Shown: piece by piece, positions 55,485 to 64,000 of the stretch
Layout: every line of letters starts with the position of its first letter
How positions within the stretch are numbered: the first letter of the stretch is position 1
Assembly: GCA_018970765.1 (NCBI GenBank)
Contig: JAGWVT010000002.1
Coordinates: forward strand, 43,577 to 107,576
From: Actinomycetales bacterium
GTDB taxonomy: Bacteria; Actinomycetota; Actinomycetes; S36-B12
Reading direction: 5' to 3'
DNA length: 64,000 bases
Notes under the pieces: generated by a model
The model's input: only the letters and a program-made list of their open reading frames with translations
Databases searched by the model: none
Told to the model about the DNA's origin: nothing
Translations under genes and position numbers: made by a program

Positions 55485-56330
55485 ATGGACGCTCAGCCGT
55501 ACCCGACCGCTGGTCAATCGGCTCCCCATTTGGGGCCTCGCCTCACCCTTCGCGATCTTCAAGAAGCCACCGGTCGGGGTGAACGTTGGTGCATGCTCAC
55601 CGCTTACGACGCCCTCACCGCAGGCCTTTTCGAGCAAGCAGGTGTGCCCTGCTTGCTCGTCGGCGATTCAGCCGGGATGGTCGTCTACGGCTACGACACC
55701 ACGGTGCCGGTGACCGTCGACGAACTCCTGCCGTTGGTCCGGGCCGTGGTGCGCGGGACCAGGCGCGCCGTGGTGATCGCGGATCTTCCATTCGGGTCCT
55801 ATCAGGCTTCCGCTGAACAGGCGCTCCATACGGCCGCGCAGTTCATGAAGGAAGGAGGCGCCCAGGCGGTCAAGCTCGAGGGTGGGCGCGCCGTGCTCCC
55901 ACAAGTCGAGGCGCTCTGCGCGGCTGGCATTCCAGTGATAGGACACCTCGGCCTGACTCCGCAGTCGGTGAACCTGCTGGGCGGCTACCGAGTGCAGGGC
56001 CGCGGCGAAGCCGGTGATCGACTCATCCAGGACGCAAAGAATCTCGAAGCTGCCGGTGCCAGTGCGGTGGTCCTTGAGGTCGTGCCCGCCGACCTGGCTG
56101 CTCGCGTCTCGGATCTGTTGACGATTCCGACCATCGGCATCGGCGCAGGGCCAAGTACCGATGCGCAGGTACTCGTCTGGCAGGACATGCTCGGGCTCAC
56201 TGCAGGGCCTGGGCCAAAATTCGTTCGACGCTACGCGAATCTTCGAGAGCCAATCGGGCAGGCCATTGCGGCATGGACGGCCGATGTCGCCGCAGGCAAC
56301 TACCCCGGGCCGGAGGAGTCGTACAACTAG
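55485..56330 (+). CDS. panB: 3-methyl-2-oxobutanoate hydroxymethyltransferase
   Basis: MLTAYDALTAGLFEQAGVPCLLVGDSAGMVVYGYDTTVPVTVDEL, VKLEGG, GHLGLTPQSVNLLGGYRVQGR. Confidence 0.96.
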   Translation: MDAQPYPTAGQSAPHLGPRLTLRDLQEATGRGERWCMLTAYDALTAGLFEQAGVPCLLVGDSAGMVVYGYDTTVPVTVDELLPLVRAVVRGTRRAVVIADLPFGSYQASAEQALHTAAQFMKEGGAQAVKLEGGRAVLPQVEALCAAGIPVIGHLGLTPQSVNLLGGYRVQGRGEAGDRLIQDAKNLEAAGASAVVLEVVPADLAARVSDLLTIPTIGIGAGPSTDAQVLVWQDMLGLTAGPGPKFVRRYANLREPIGQAIAAWTADVAAGNYPGPEESYN

Positions 56331-56353
56331 GACCTTGTTTGGGGGCCTGCTAC

Positions 56354-57067
56354 CTAGACGTCCGTGATGCGCAGGCCCGCATGGGCCTTGTAGCGACGGT
56401 TCATCGAAATCAGGTTCGCGGTGAACGCTTCGACCTGGCCACAGTTTCTTAGCCGTCCGCCATAGATGCCACGCATGCCGGGAATGCATGCCGCCAGGGC
56501 CTGCACGGTATCGGTCGCTTCGCGATCGTCGCCGAGGACAAGCACATCAGTGGCCAGACTGCTTACCTCGTCGTCCAACAGCAGCACGGCGGATACGTGG
56601 TGAAACGCGCCGACAACCCGCGATTCGGGCAGGATCTGCGCCGCTTGCTGGGCAGCGGAGCCTTCGGCTACCGATATGGCGTAACAACCCTGCTTGTCAA
56701 AGCCCAATGGATTCACACAGTCGACCAGAATCTTTCCGGCCAGTTCGCCGGCCAGTCCACTGAGCAGCTCTGCGTGCCCATCCCAGGGGACTGCCGCGAT
56801 CACAATGTCGCTTTGCGCGGCGCAGGTCGCGTTGTCCGCGCCAGTCGGCTGCACCGGTGCCGTCGGCGCCAACGCCGAAGCAGCCTGTTGCGCACGCTCG
56901 GCGTCACGTGAACCCAGCGTCACGGCAATACCGGCAAGGGCAAGGCGCTTTGCCAGGCCCCGGCCCTGCTCACCGGTACCGCCCAGGACACCGACACGCA
57001 ATCCTCGAACGTCGGGAAGGTCGCGGGGATCCTTGGATTCACGTGCGGCAGCCTCAGTCGTTGTCAT
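56354..57067 (-). CDS. npdG: NADPH-dependent F420 reductase
   Basis: RVGVLGGTGEQGRGLAKRLALAGIAVTLGSRDAERAQ; VVGAFHHVSAVLL. Confidence 0.9.
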   Translation of the reverse strand: MTTTEAAARESKDPRDLPDVRGLRVGVLGGTGEQGRGLAKRLALAGIAVTLGSRDAERAQQAASALAPTAPVQPTGADNATCAAQSDIVIAAVPWDGHAELLSGLAGELAGKILVDCVNPLGFDKQGCYAISVAEGSAAQQAAQILPESRVVGAFHHVSAVLLLDDEVSSLATDVLVLGDDREATDTVQALAACIPGMRGIYGGRLRNCGQVEAFTANLISMNRRYKAHAGLRITDV

Positions 57068-57093
57068 GTTGATGATCCTGCCAGACTCCGCGG

Positions 57094-58386
57094 GTGCGAC
57101 GTTTTGTGCTGGACGTAACTCCGCTGCGCAATTCGTCTGGATTCCGCAGGATCTTCGCCAGTGGACTGATTACCTACCTGGGATCCATGATCACCACTGT
57201 CGCACTGCCCTTTCAGGTGGCCGAGAGCACGGATTCTTTCGTGGCAGTGGGGGCCGTGGCCCTTGTCCAACTCCCCGCTTTGGCCGTCTTTGGAATGTTG
57301 GGCGGATCACTCGCCGACATTGTCGATCGCACGCGCATGGTGCTGTGGACCGAAATTGGCTCATTCCTCATCGCCGCGGGCTTGCTCGTCAATGCGCTCT
57401 TGCCCAGCCCGCTACTCGGCATGATCTACCTTTTGGCTTTTGCCAGCGCTGTAATGGATGGCCTGCAGCGACCGAGTTTGGACGCGATCATCCCTCGCGT
57501 CGTGGGACACCAACACCTGGCGGCAGCTGGCACCTTAATGACACTGCGGTGGAACCTGGGCGCAATCGTAGGGCCGGCCATTGGGGGCCTGCTGCTGGCA
57601 GCCGGCGGCCCGGGTCTGGCTTATGGGGTAGACGCTGTCAGCTTCGCGGCCTCCGCGGTGATCCTGGTTGGCCTGGCGCGACATCCGATTCGTGGACAGC
57701 GTGGATCTGAACGCAGCACGGGCCTGGTCAAACACCAACTTCAGCTCATCAAGGAAGGCGCGACATACGCCCTGAAACGGCGCGATCTGCTGGGCACCTA
57801 CCTCGTCGACCTCATCGCCATGATCATGGCGTACCCGTTTGCCCTCTTCCCGTTCCTCGCCAAGGACCTTGACGCCACCTGGGCACTGGGGCTGCTGTAC
57901 TCCGCTGGCGCTGTTGGTGGGTTGCTCGTTGCACTCACCAGCGGTTGGGTGTCGCACATTCATCATCACGGTCGTGCGATCGTCATTGCCGCCGCTTGTT
58001 GGGGGTCAGCGGTTGGTCTGATCGCGTTTGCACCGGGCTTGTGGTGGATTCTTCTGCTGTTGGCCATCGCTGGTGGTGCTGATGTGATCAGTGGGATATT
58101 TCGAGGATTGATCTGGAACCAGACGATTCCTGATGAGATTCGCGGTCGTTTAGCCGGCATCGAGCTACTCAGCTACACGATGGGCCCGCAACTTGGCCAA
58201 TTTCGCAGCAGTGTGGTGGCCGCAAGTACCACTCTGCGAACGTCCTTGGCGTCTGGTGGCCTGTTCTGCGTGCTTGGCGTGGCGCTAACTGCCTGGTGTT
58301 TGCCGGCAATGTGGAGATACGACGTGCGCACCAGTCCTGATGCGCGACGTCAGCGCGAAGTGAGTGATCGCGATCACGCTGAATGA
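57094..58386 (+). CDS. MFS transporter
   Basis: FRRIFASGLITYLGSMITTVALPFQV..., polytopic; DIVDRTRMVLWTEI. Confidence 0.88.
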   Translation: MRRFVLDVTPLRNSSGFRRIFASGLITYLGSMITTVALPFQVAESTDSFVAVGAVALVQLPALAVFGMLGGSLADIVDRTRMVLWTEIGSFLIAAGLLVNALLPSPLLGMIYLLAFASAVMDGLQRPSLDAIIPRVVGHQHLAAAGTLMTLRWNLGAIVGPAIGGLLLAAGGPGLAYGVDAVSFAASAVILVGLARHPIRGQRGSERSTGLVKHQLQLIKEGATYALKRRDLLGTYLVDLIAMIMAYPFALFPFLAKDLDATWALGLLYSAGAVGGLLVALTSGWVSHIHHHGRAIVIAAACWGSAVGLIAFAPGLWWILLLLAIAGGADVISGIFRGLIWNQTIPDEIRGRLAGIELLSYTMGPQLGQFRSSVVAASTTLRTSLASGGLFCVLGVALTAWCLPAMWRYDVRTSPDARRQREVSDRDHAE

Positions 58387-58555
58387 CATCGTCACGGTCG
58401 AATGCGACGTGCACTAGCACGTGATGTCGACTTCGACAATGTGCGACACGCTGATCAAAAGTGGCATGAATATCCACAAGTTTTGTGGAATGCTCTGAGA
58501 CAGTTCGACAGACGGTCGATGCATCCGAGCATCGTCCGACGACACGGGAGGCAAC

Positions 58556-59146
58556 GTGGCGGTCGCAAAGAAGGCTGCCAAGAAGGCTCCGGCGAAGAAG
58601 TCGGCAGCCCGAAAGGCAGCGAAGAAAGCGCCGGCGCGCAAGGCAGCGAAGAAGGCAGCCAAGCGCCCAGCGAAGAAGGCGGCGAAGAAGTCCGCAAAGA
58701 AAGCAGTGCGTAAGTCGACTAAGAAGGCTGCGAAGCGGCCCGCGAAGAAGGCTGCAAAGCGCACCGCGAAGAAGGCAGCAAAGCGCCCAGCGAAGAAGGC
58801 GGCGAAGCGCACTGCCAAGAAGGCTGCGAAGAAGGCAGCCAAGCGGCCAGCAAAGAAGGCCGCAAAGAAGACCGCGAAGAAGGCAGCCAAGAAGGCAGCC
58901 AAGCGGCCAGCAAAGAAGGCAGCCAAGAAGGCTGCGAAGCGGCCTGCAAAGAAGACCGCGAAGAAGGCAGCCAAGAAGGCAGCCAAGCGGCCCGCGAAGA
59001 AGGCAGCAGCCAAGAAGTCTGCAGCCAAGCGGCCCGCGAAGAAGGCAGCCAAGAAGGCTCCGGCCAAGAAGGAGCCTGCCCCGGCACCCGCTCCTGCACC
59101 ATCCTCGAGCTCCTCGCTGGGCTTGGGATCGTTCTTCGGGCGCTAG
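58556..59146 (+). CDS. Histone H1-like Lys/Ala-rich DNA-binding protein
   Basis: MAVAKKAAKKAPAKKSAARKAAKK...(KRPAKKAAKK)n...PAPAPAPSSSSSLGLGSFFGR; SD GGGAGG before GTG. Confidence 0.85.
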   Translation: MAVAKKAAKKAPAKKSAARKAAKKAPARKAAKKAAKRPAKKAAKKSAKKAVRKSTKKAAKRPAKKAAKRTAKKAAKRPAKKAAKRTAKKAAKKAAKRPAKKAAKKTAKKAAKKAAKRPAKKAAKKAAKRPAKKTAKKAAKKAAKRPAKKAAAKKSAAKRPAKKAAKKAPAKKEPAPAPAPAPSSSSSLGLGSFFGR

Positions 59147-59157
59147 TCCCGAGTTCA

Positions 59158-59197
59158 GCGCGAAGGCCGCACTGCTTCGGCAGTGCGGCCTTCGCGC
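59158..59197 (+). terminator. Strong hairpin, 18-bp perfect stem with TTCG loop
   Basis: GCGCGAAGGCCGCACTGC-TTCG-GCAGTGCGGCCTTCGCGC directly after the histone-like gene. Confidence 0.85.
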
Positions 59198-59269
59198 ATT
59201 TGGCCGCTGTGCGGTGGGCGAAAGACCCGAGCGGAAGGCGCCTCGGCAGGACGTGCCTACACTCAACAG

Positions 59270-60175
59270 ATGGGTTCAACAACCGCCAACGTAGGTTCTC
59301 GACCTGCCCTGCAGCCGGGCCGCATCGGACCGCAGCGCCCAGTTCCCGCGCGCATTGTGGCTCCCGAATATGTCGGCCGCCCTGCGCCAACCCCATATGA
59401 CGGACCAGAGGTCAAGGACCCGGCGACGATTGAGGCAATGCGCCTTGCCGGCCGACTCGCGGCCGATGCACTTGTCGAGGTAGGGCGCCATGTCGCACCC
59501 GGCGTCACCACCGATCAGCTGGATGCCGTTGGGCACGAGTTCCTCTGCGACCACGGGGCCTACCCATCCACGTTGGGATACCGCGGATTCCCCAAATCCT
59601 TGTGCACCTCGGTGAACGAAGTCATCTGCCACGGCATCCCGGATAGCACCGTTCTCATGGAAGGCGACATCTGCAACATCGACATCACGGCGTTCATCGG
59701 CGGCGTTCACGGTGACACGAACGCCACATTCGCGGTCGGCGAAATTAGCCAGACGGCCGCCCTGTTGATCGATCGCACGCGGCAGGCACTCTCCCGGGCC
59801 ATTGCCGCCGTGGCTCCCGGGCGACCCATCAACGTGATTGGGCGAGTCATCGAGAGCTATGCCCGGCGCTTTGACTACGGGGTCGTGCGTGACTTCACCG
59901 GGCATGGGATCGGCACAACCTTCCACAGCGGGTTGGTCATTCCACACTACGACGACCCACGTGCCGACCTTCCCCTCGAGGTAGGGATGACCTTCACGAT
60001 CGAACCCATGCTCACCCTGGGCACTTATGACTACCGAATCTGGGAAGACGGCTGGACGGTGGTCACCGCCGATGGCCAGCTCACCGCGCAGTTTGAGCAC
60101 ACCCTGGTAGTCACCCCTGAGGGGGCTGAGGTCCTCACCCTGCCAAGCGGCGAATCAGCCCCGGTGGCACATTGA
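59270..60175 (+). CDS. map: Type I methionine aminopeptidase
   Basis: [59 protein letters not shown] 6 nt upstream of ATG. Confidence 0.95.
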   Translation: MGSTTANVGSRPALQPGRIGPQRPVPARIVAPEYVGRPAPTPYDGPEVKDPATIEAMRLAGRLAADALVEVGRHVAPGVTTDQLDAVGHEFLCDHGAYPSTLGYRGFPKSLCTSVNEVICHGIPDSTVLMEGDICNIDITAFIGGVHGDTNATFAVGEISQTAALLIDRTRQALSRAIAAVAPGRPINVIGRVIESYARRFDYGVVRDFTGHGIGTTFHSGLVIPHYDDPRADLPLEVGMTFTIEPMLTLGTYDYRIWEDGWTVVTADGQLTAQFEHTLVVTPEGAEVLTLPSGESAPVAH

Positions 60176-60237
60176 GTTCAACCTGCGGTTAACTCGCGCC
60201 GAAGACGTTTTGCAGGGTCGGGCTTACACTGACTTGC

Positions 60238-60717
60238 GTGACGAAATGGCTAACCGCGACGGAGCAACAGGCCTGGCGCTCCTGGATAGCCATGCGGACC
60301 CTGTTGGACGACCAACTCAACCGCGAACTTCAAGAGTTGCACGGCCTCTCGCTCGCCGACTACGAAATCCTGGTTCGCCTCTCGGAGGCCCCTGACCGGC
60401 GGATGCGGATGAGTGACCTTGCTACAGCAACCCTGGCCTCCCGTAGCCGCCTGTCTCATCAAATCGATCGACTCGAATCCGCGGGCATCGTTCAGCGCAT
60501 GACTTGCTCCGAGGATCGGCGAGGGTCGTTCGCAGTGCTCACCGATCACGGCTGGCAGACACTGGTAGCCGCGGCCCCGGACCACGTCGCAGGTGTTCGG
60601 CGCCACTTCGTCGATGTGCTGGGGACGAAAGCGTTCACGGATCTCGGGCAACAATGCGCCCAAGTCGCTGACCGCCTGTGCACGCGAACCGCCGCATCAC
60701 AGCAGGAAGCCAGTTAA
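60238..60717 (+). CDS. MarR family transcriptional regulator
   Basis: LSLADYEILVRLSEAPDRRMRMSDLATATLASRSRLSHQIDRLESAGIVQRMTCSEDRRGSFAVLTDHG; TACACT 7 nt upstream of GTG. Confidence 0.92.
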   Translation: MTKWLTATEQQAWRSWIAMRTLLDDQLNRELQELHGLSLADYEILVRLSEAPDRRMRMSDLATATLASRSRLSHQIDRLESAGIVQRMTCSEDRRGSFAVLTDHGWQTLVAAAPDHVAGVRRHFVDVLGTKAFTDLGQQCAQVADRLCTRTAASQQEAS

Positions 60718-61130
60718 TGGCTAGCCGTCGGTGGCCCGCAACTTCGGTGGTCCTGCGGAATTCCAGTGCGGGCTTGGTGCTGCTCGGCATCCTTGCCGCG
60801 ACCGCGACAGGCTGTTCTGAGACCCCGGGTGGCGCGGACTGTGATGTCGTGGGACTGGAACACGAGATCGACCACATCGTCGGTGAGGCGGGTCTGGAGC
60901 TGGAATCCCTCGGTGACGTCTCCTGTGTAGACAACTGGGCACTGGTCCAGGCAACCGTCGGTGCCCCGGGTATTCCCTCAGCGAGCGAGCCCTACCTGTT
61001 CGCTCGTTCCGAAGGGATGTGGGTACTGAAGGCTCCAGAGACAGCCTGCGGCACCGTCGTTGACGACAATCGTCCAGCAGATGCGGAAATTCCCGAAGGG
61101 CTGTGGGAGCAGACCTGCCTGGGGCAGTAG
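60717..61130 (+). CDS. Hypothetical lipoprotein
   Basis: Lipobox-like LAATATGCSETPGG; start overlaps MarR stop. Confidence 0.65.
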   Translation: MASRRWPATSVVLRNSSAGLVLLGILAATATGCSETPGGADCDVVGLEHEIDHIVGEAGLELESLGDVSCVDNWALVQATVGAPGIPSASEPYLFARSEGMWVLKAPETACGTVVDDNRPADAEIPEGLWEQTCLGQ

Positions 61131-61149
61131 GAAGCAGGATTGATTCCCA

Positions 61150-62217
61150 TCAATCCGATTGTTTCGACTCCTGACCATCGTCATCACCAGGCTCGTCTCG
61201 TCCTAAGCGAGCGATGCGCTGAGCATGCGCTGCCAGTCCACCAAGTGCCACTAGGGCCTCGGTGTCATCAGCGGAACGAATGGCCTGTTGCACGCCGGTG
61301 GCGCCGCTGGAGCCGGTGCCCCCCGGTTCCACGATGCTTGCTGCCGCCGCTTCGAACACCGAAGCAAGGGGACTGAGCTCCCCCGGCGTGACTGGAGATT
61401 GCGGGCTCGTCGCAATGTGATTGAGATCGGCAGCGATCGCCAGCACTCGCGCTGACATCACCTGCGTGGCGGCCAGTTGACGTTCAACCACGCGCACGTC
61501 GTCCTTACCGATGGCTGGAGACCAGTACCGATGCTGGCGCATATCCTCGACGTCGACCGCCGCCTTCAAGGTCGCATCGCGGGCCGCTGCGGCTCGATCC
61601 AACCAACCGCGGGTCTGATCCGCAGTGGGTACATGACGAACGCCCTGCGCGATCTCGCCAAGGAGTTCCGCCAGATCCTCTTGGATTGTGTCGAGTTCCT
61701 CCGCGATCCGACTAGCAGGGACACCGCGCGTAGTGAAGTAGGACGCGACTAATGCGCAAAGTCCCCCGAGCACCACACCCGCAAACCGCTCTAGGGCGCC
61801 TTCTGGACTCATATGCGCACCAACAACCAGAATGACGGTGACGCTGACCGACATCGCCGCATAAGGGGCCGTCGAAGGATCGGCGATCCGAAGCAGGCGA
61901 ATGATTGCGAAACTCGCCAGAACCAGGACGGCAATCGTTGCTGGCCCTGGACCGATCAGCGAGACAGCCCCGAAGGCAACGAGGGCGCCGGTGACAACCC
62001 CGAGGACCTGGTACAGGGATTCTTTGGCCGCGTGATGGAACGTGGGCCGCGTGGTGACCACTGCGGTAATCGCTGCTGGCACCGGGTCGATCCACGGCAC
62101 CATGGAGCCGACCACTGTGGCAACAGTGGCGGCAGCAGCAGTCAGTAGTGCCAAGCGCAGGTACCCGGCGCGACTCAGCCAGGCGAGGCCAGCCCCAACT
62201 CGACCAGCGGGCGCCAT
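61150..62217 (-). CDS. FUSC/aromatic acid exporter-like membrane protein
   Basis: Multiple TM segments then long soluble region; PAAITAVVTTRPTFHHAAKESLYQVLGVVTGALVAFGAV. Confidence 0.75.
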   Translation of the reverse strand: MAPAGRVGAGLAWLSRAGYLRLALLTAAAATVATVVGSMVPWIDPVPAAITAVVTTRPTFHHAAKESLYQVLGVVTGALVAFGAVSLIGPGPATIAVLVLASFAIIRLLRIADPSTAPYAAMSVSVTVILVVGAHMSPEGALERFAGVVLGGLCALVASYFTTRGVPASRIAEELDTIQEDLAELLGEIAQGVRHVPTADQTRGWLDRAAAARDATLKAAVDVEDMRQHRYWSPAIGKDDVRVVERQLAATQVMSARVLAIAADLNHIATSPQSPVTPGELSPLASVFEAAAASIVEPGGTGSSGATGVQQAIRSADDTEALVALGGLAAHAQRIARLGRDEPGDDDGQESKQSD

Positions 62218-62501
62218 CACATGACCTGTGAGATGACGAAGACCACGACGACAGCACCGATTGCCACCGACACACCGACGGTCCACCACCAGGGAGCAAG
62301 TGCTGCGGTTACCGCGATCGCCGCGGCACCCACCAGCACCCCGATCGACCACAGCAGCACCTTGGTCTTCAGGCTGACGCGTTCGTCTACGGCCAGCCGA
62401 CGCCCGCACCCAGCACAGAAAGGCTCCGGACGACCATCGACTTCGCGGTCCTCATAGGACCGCGAACCACACCAGCAGGGCAGACGGATATAGCGAGCCA
62501 T
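62217..62501 (-). CDS. Small zinc-ribbon membrane protein
   Basis: CWCGSRSY...FCAGCGRR Cys pairs, two TM segments; TACCGT 7 nt upstream of ATG 62501. Confidence 0.55.
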   Translation of the reverse strand: MARYIRLPCWCGSRSYEDREVDGRPEPFCAGCGRRLAVDERVSLKTKVLLWSIGVLVGAAAIAVTAALAPWWWTVGVSVAIGAVVVVFVISQVM

Positions 62502-62638
62502 CAAGGGCACGGTACTTCATGGCAGGTGGCCTTCCAGAGTTCACAGCCTGCTCGCAGGTACGCCAGCCTCAATTCACAGCGTGGCAGGCGATCGTCCCGT
62601 CAGGGCGTGACGGACGCCCCCTACCGCTAGGAGGAGTC

Positions 62639-63949
62639 ATGCAGATCAAGGGAAGTCTCTCGGAGGTACCGAACACACGGCTGTCTCGTCGCAGCCTCTT
62701 GGCAGCGCTAGGGGTGACCGGGGCTGCAGCGGCTGCCACGGCCGTGGCGAGCACGGCCAGTGCCGGTGAGCGTCGACACGGCCACGACGATCGTCCACGC
62801 CCCGACTTCTCGCCTGGTTCCCCAACCCGGGCGTTCTTCGGGCCCCATCAGTCCGGCATCGCAGACGCACCGCAGAGCCACCTAGCCTTCGCGTCCTTCA
62901 ACCTCACAGTGGAGGGCCGCGCCGCCCTTCGAACGCTCCTGCAGGACTGGACCGCAGCAGCATCGGCAATGACCAGCGGCCTACCGATCGGCCGAGCCAC
63001 CACCGGAGCGGATGCCGTGCCCACCGATACCGGGGAGGCCCTTGATCTGCCCGCCGCCGCCCTGACGATCACCGTCGGCTTTGGGCCAACACTTTTTCGC
63101 GACGCACGCGGTCGAGATCGCTACGGGATCGCCGCCCAGCACCCCAGCGCGCTGGCTGCGATCCCTGCCTTCACCGGCGATGCTTTGGATCCCCGGCGGG
63201 TGGGTGGCGATCTGTGCATCCAGGCCTGCGCAGACGACCCGCAGGTTGCCCAGCACGCCGTGCGCTCACTACAACGCGTCGCCGGTGAACGAGCATCCCT
63301 GCAGTGGACCCAACTTGGCTTTAACCGCAGCGCCGTTCTGTCCAGCGTCACCACGACGCCTCGAAATCTCTTCGGCTTTCGCGATGGAACCAATAACATC
63401 TCCACGCAAGACAACGCGTTGATGGACCAGCATGTGTGGGCGCAAGCCGCCGATGGCGCCCCATGGATGGCTGGAGGCAGTTACCTCACCGTCCGGCGCA
63501 TTCGGATGCTGACCACAACCTGGGATGAGGAGCCGCTGGCCGAGCAGGAGCGGGTCTTTGGACGGCGCAAGGGCGACGGTGCCCCCTTGTCGGGCGGGAG
63601 CGAATTCACCACACCTAACTTTCATGCCACTGGTACCGATGGGAAACCCCTCATCGATCCTGATTCGCACATGGCGGCGGCCAGCCCGGCCAACAATGGC
63701 GGCATTCGTATCCTGCGGCGGGCCTTCAGCTACGCCGATCCCCTGGACGCCAAGGGTGTGCCGGATATGGGCCTGTTCTTCATGGCGTACCAGCGGGATA
63801 TCGGCCGGCAGTTCATCCCCCTGCAGCGTCGGCTGGCTGCCATCGATCTCATGAATGAATATGTGCAGCACACGGCGAGCGCCTCGTTCGCAGTGCCGGC
63901 AGGGGTGCGCGGGCCTGGCGACTACTGGGGCAGCGCGCTCCTAGGCTGA
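62639..63949 (+). CDS. efeB: Dyp-type (EfeB-like) peroxidase with Tat signal
   Basis: RLSRRSLLAALGVTGAAAAATAVASTASA twin-Arg signal; NLFGFRDGTNNIS; SD AGGAGG. Confidence 0.92.
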   Translation: MQIKGSLSEVPNTRLSRRSLLAALGVTGAAAAATAVASTASAGERRHGHDDRPRPDFSPGSPTRAFFGPHQSGIADAPQSHLAFASFNLTVEGRAALRTLLQDWTAAASAMTSGLPIGRATTGADAVPTDTGEALDLPAAALTITVGFGPTLFRDARGRDRYGIAAQHPSALAAIPAFTGDALDPRRVGGDLCIQACADDPQVAQHAVRSLQRVAGERASLQWTQLGFNRSAVLSSVTTTPRNLFGFRDGTNNISTQDNALMDQHVWAQAADGAPWMAGGSYLTVRRIRMLTTTWDEEPLAEQERVFGRRKGDGAPLSGGSEFTTPNFHATGTDGKPLIDPDSHMAAASPANNGGIRILRRAFSYADPLDAKGVPDMGLFFMAYQRDIGRQFIPLQRRLAAIDLMNEYVQHTASASFAVPAGVRGPGDYWGSALLG

Positions 63950-63962
63950 TACCAAGCGACAT

Positions 63963-63977
63963 TGACAACCATTTCCA
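63963..63977. promoter_or_regulatory. Possible Zur/Fur-like box TTGACAACCATTTCCA region
   Basis: Imperfect dyad similar to actinobacterial Zur boxes (TGAAAATGATTTTCA-type); target gene lies outside the window. Confidence 0.25.
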
Positions 63978-64000
63978 TTAAAGCTACGTTCCCAGGGTGC

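Noticed and set aside
58169-59266. Long minus-strand ORFs (365 aa and 217 aa, Leu/Arg/Ala/Phe repeats) opposite the histone-like gene
   Set aside because: Shadow ORFs produced by the AAG/GCC repeat composition of the sense gene; extremely low complexity and no plausible start signals.
1-64000. Mobile elements, prophage, toxin-antitoxin or CRISPR-Cas systems
   Set aside because: No transposase, integrase, Cas, toxin-antitoxin or phage structural gene was recognisable; the window looks like core chromosome.

Overview
This 64 kb window is high-GC actinobacterial chromosome (Actinomycetota), densely coding and mostly housekeeping. Recognisable blocks: nadA (cut by the left edge); an MBL-rhodanese sulfur gene with a CsoR/CstR-like palindrome upstream; PspAB-HtpX-PspA; a cobalamin-riboswitch locus (secreted alpha/alpha-barrel protein, SCO2322-like anchored protein, ECF transporter, MBL-CobU fusion, CobT, CobS, repeat-rich FN3 protein); gcvT/pepA; lpd-sucB-lipB-lipA; glnA1; glnE-GATase-glnA2; SGNH hydrolase plus two GT4 genes; nadE; TetR/MFS; panB; npdG; a histone H1-like Lys/Ala protein; map; MarR; FUSC-like; and a DyP peroxidase at the right edge. 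The best candidate for an under-described system is the riboswitch locus, read here as a possible two-gene transcobalamin-like B12 capture module with a fused MBL-CobU salvage enzyme. Two patterns recur across the window: TANNNT hexamers 6-8 nt upstream of start codons (leaderless transcripts), and short 13-16 bp tandem duplications exactly at gene boundaries (start codon, Shine-Dalgarno or stop codon). All functional calls come from reading the translations; no database searches were run.
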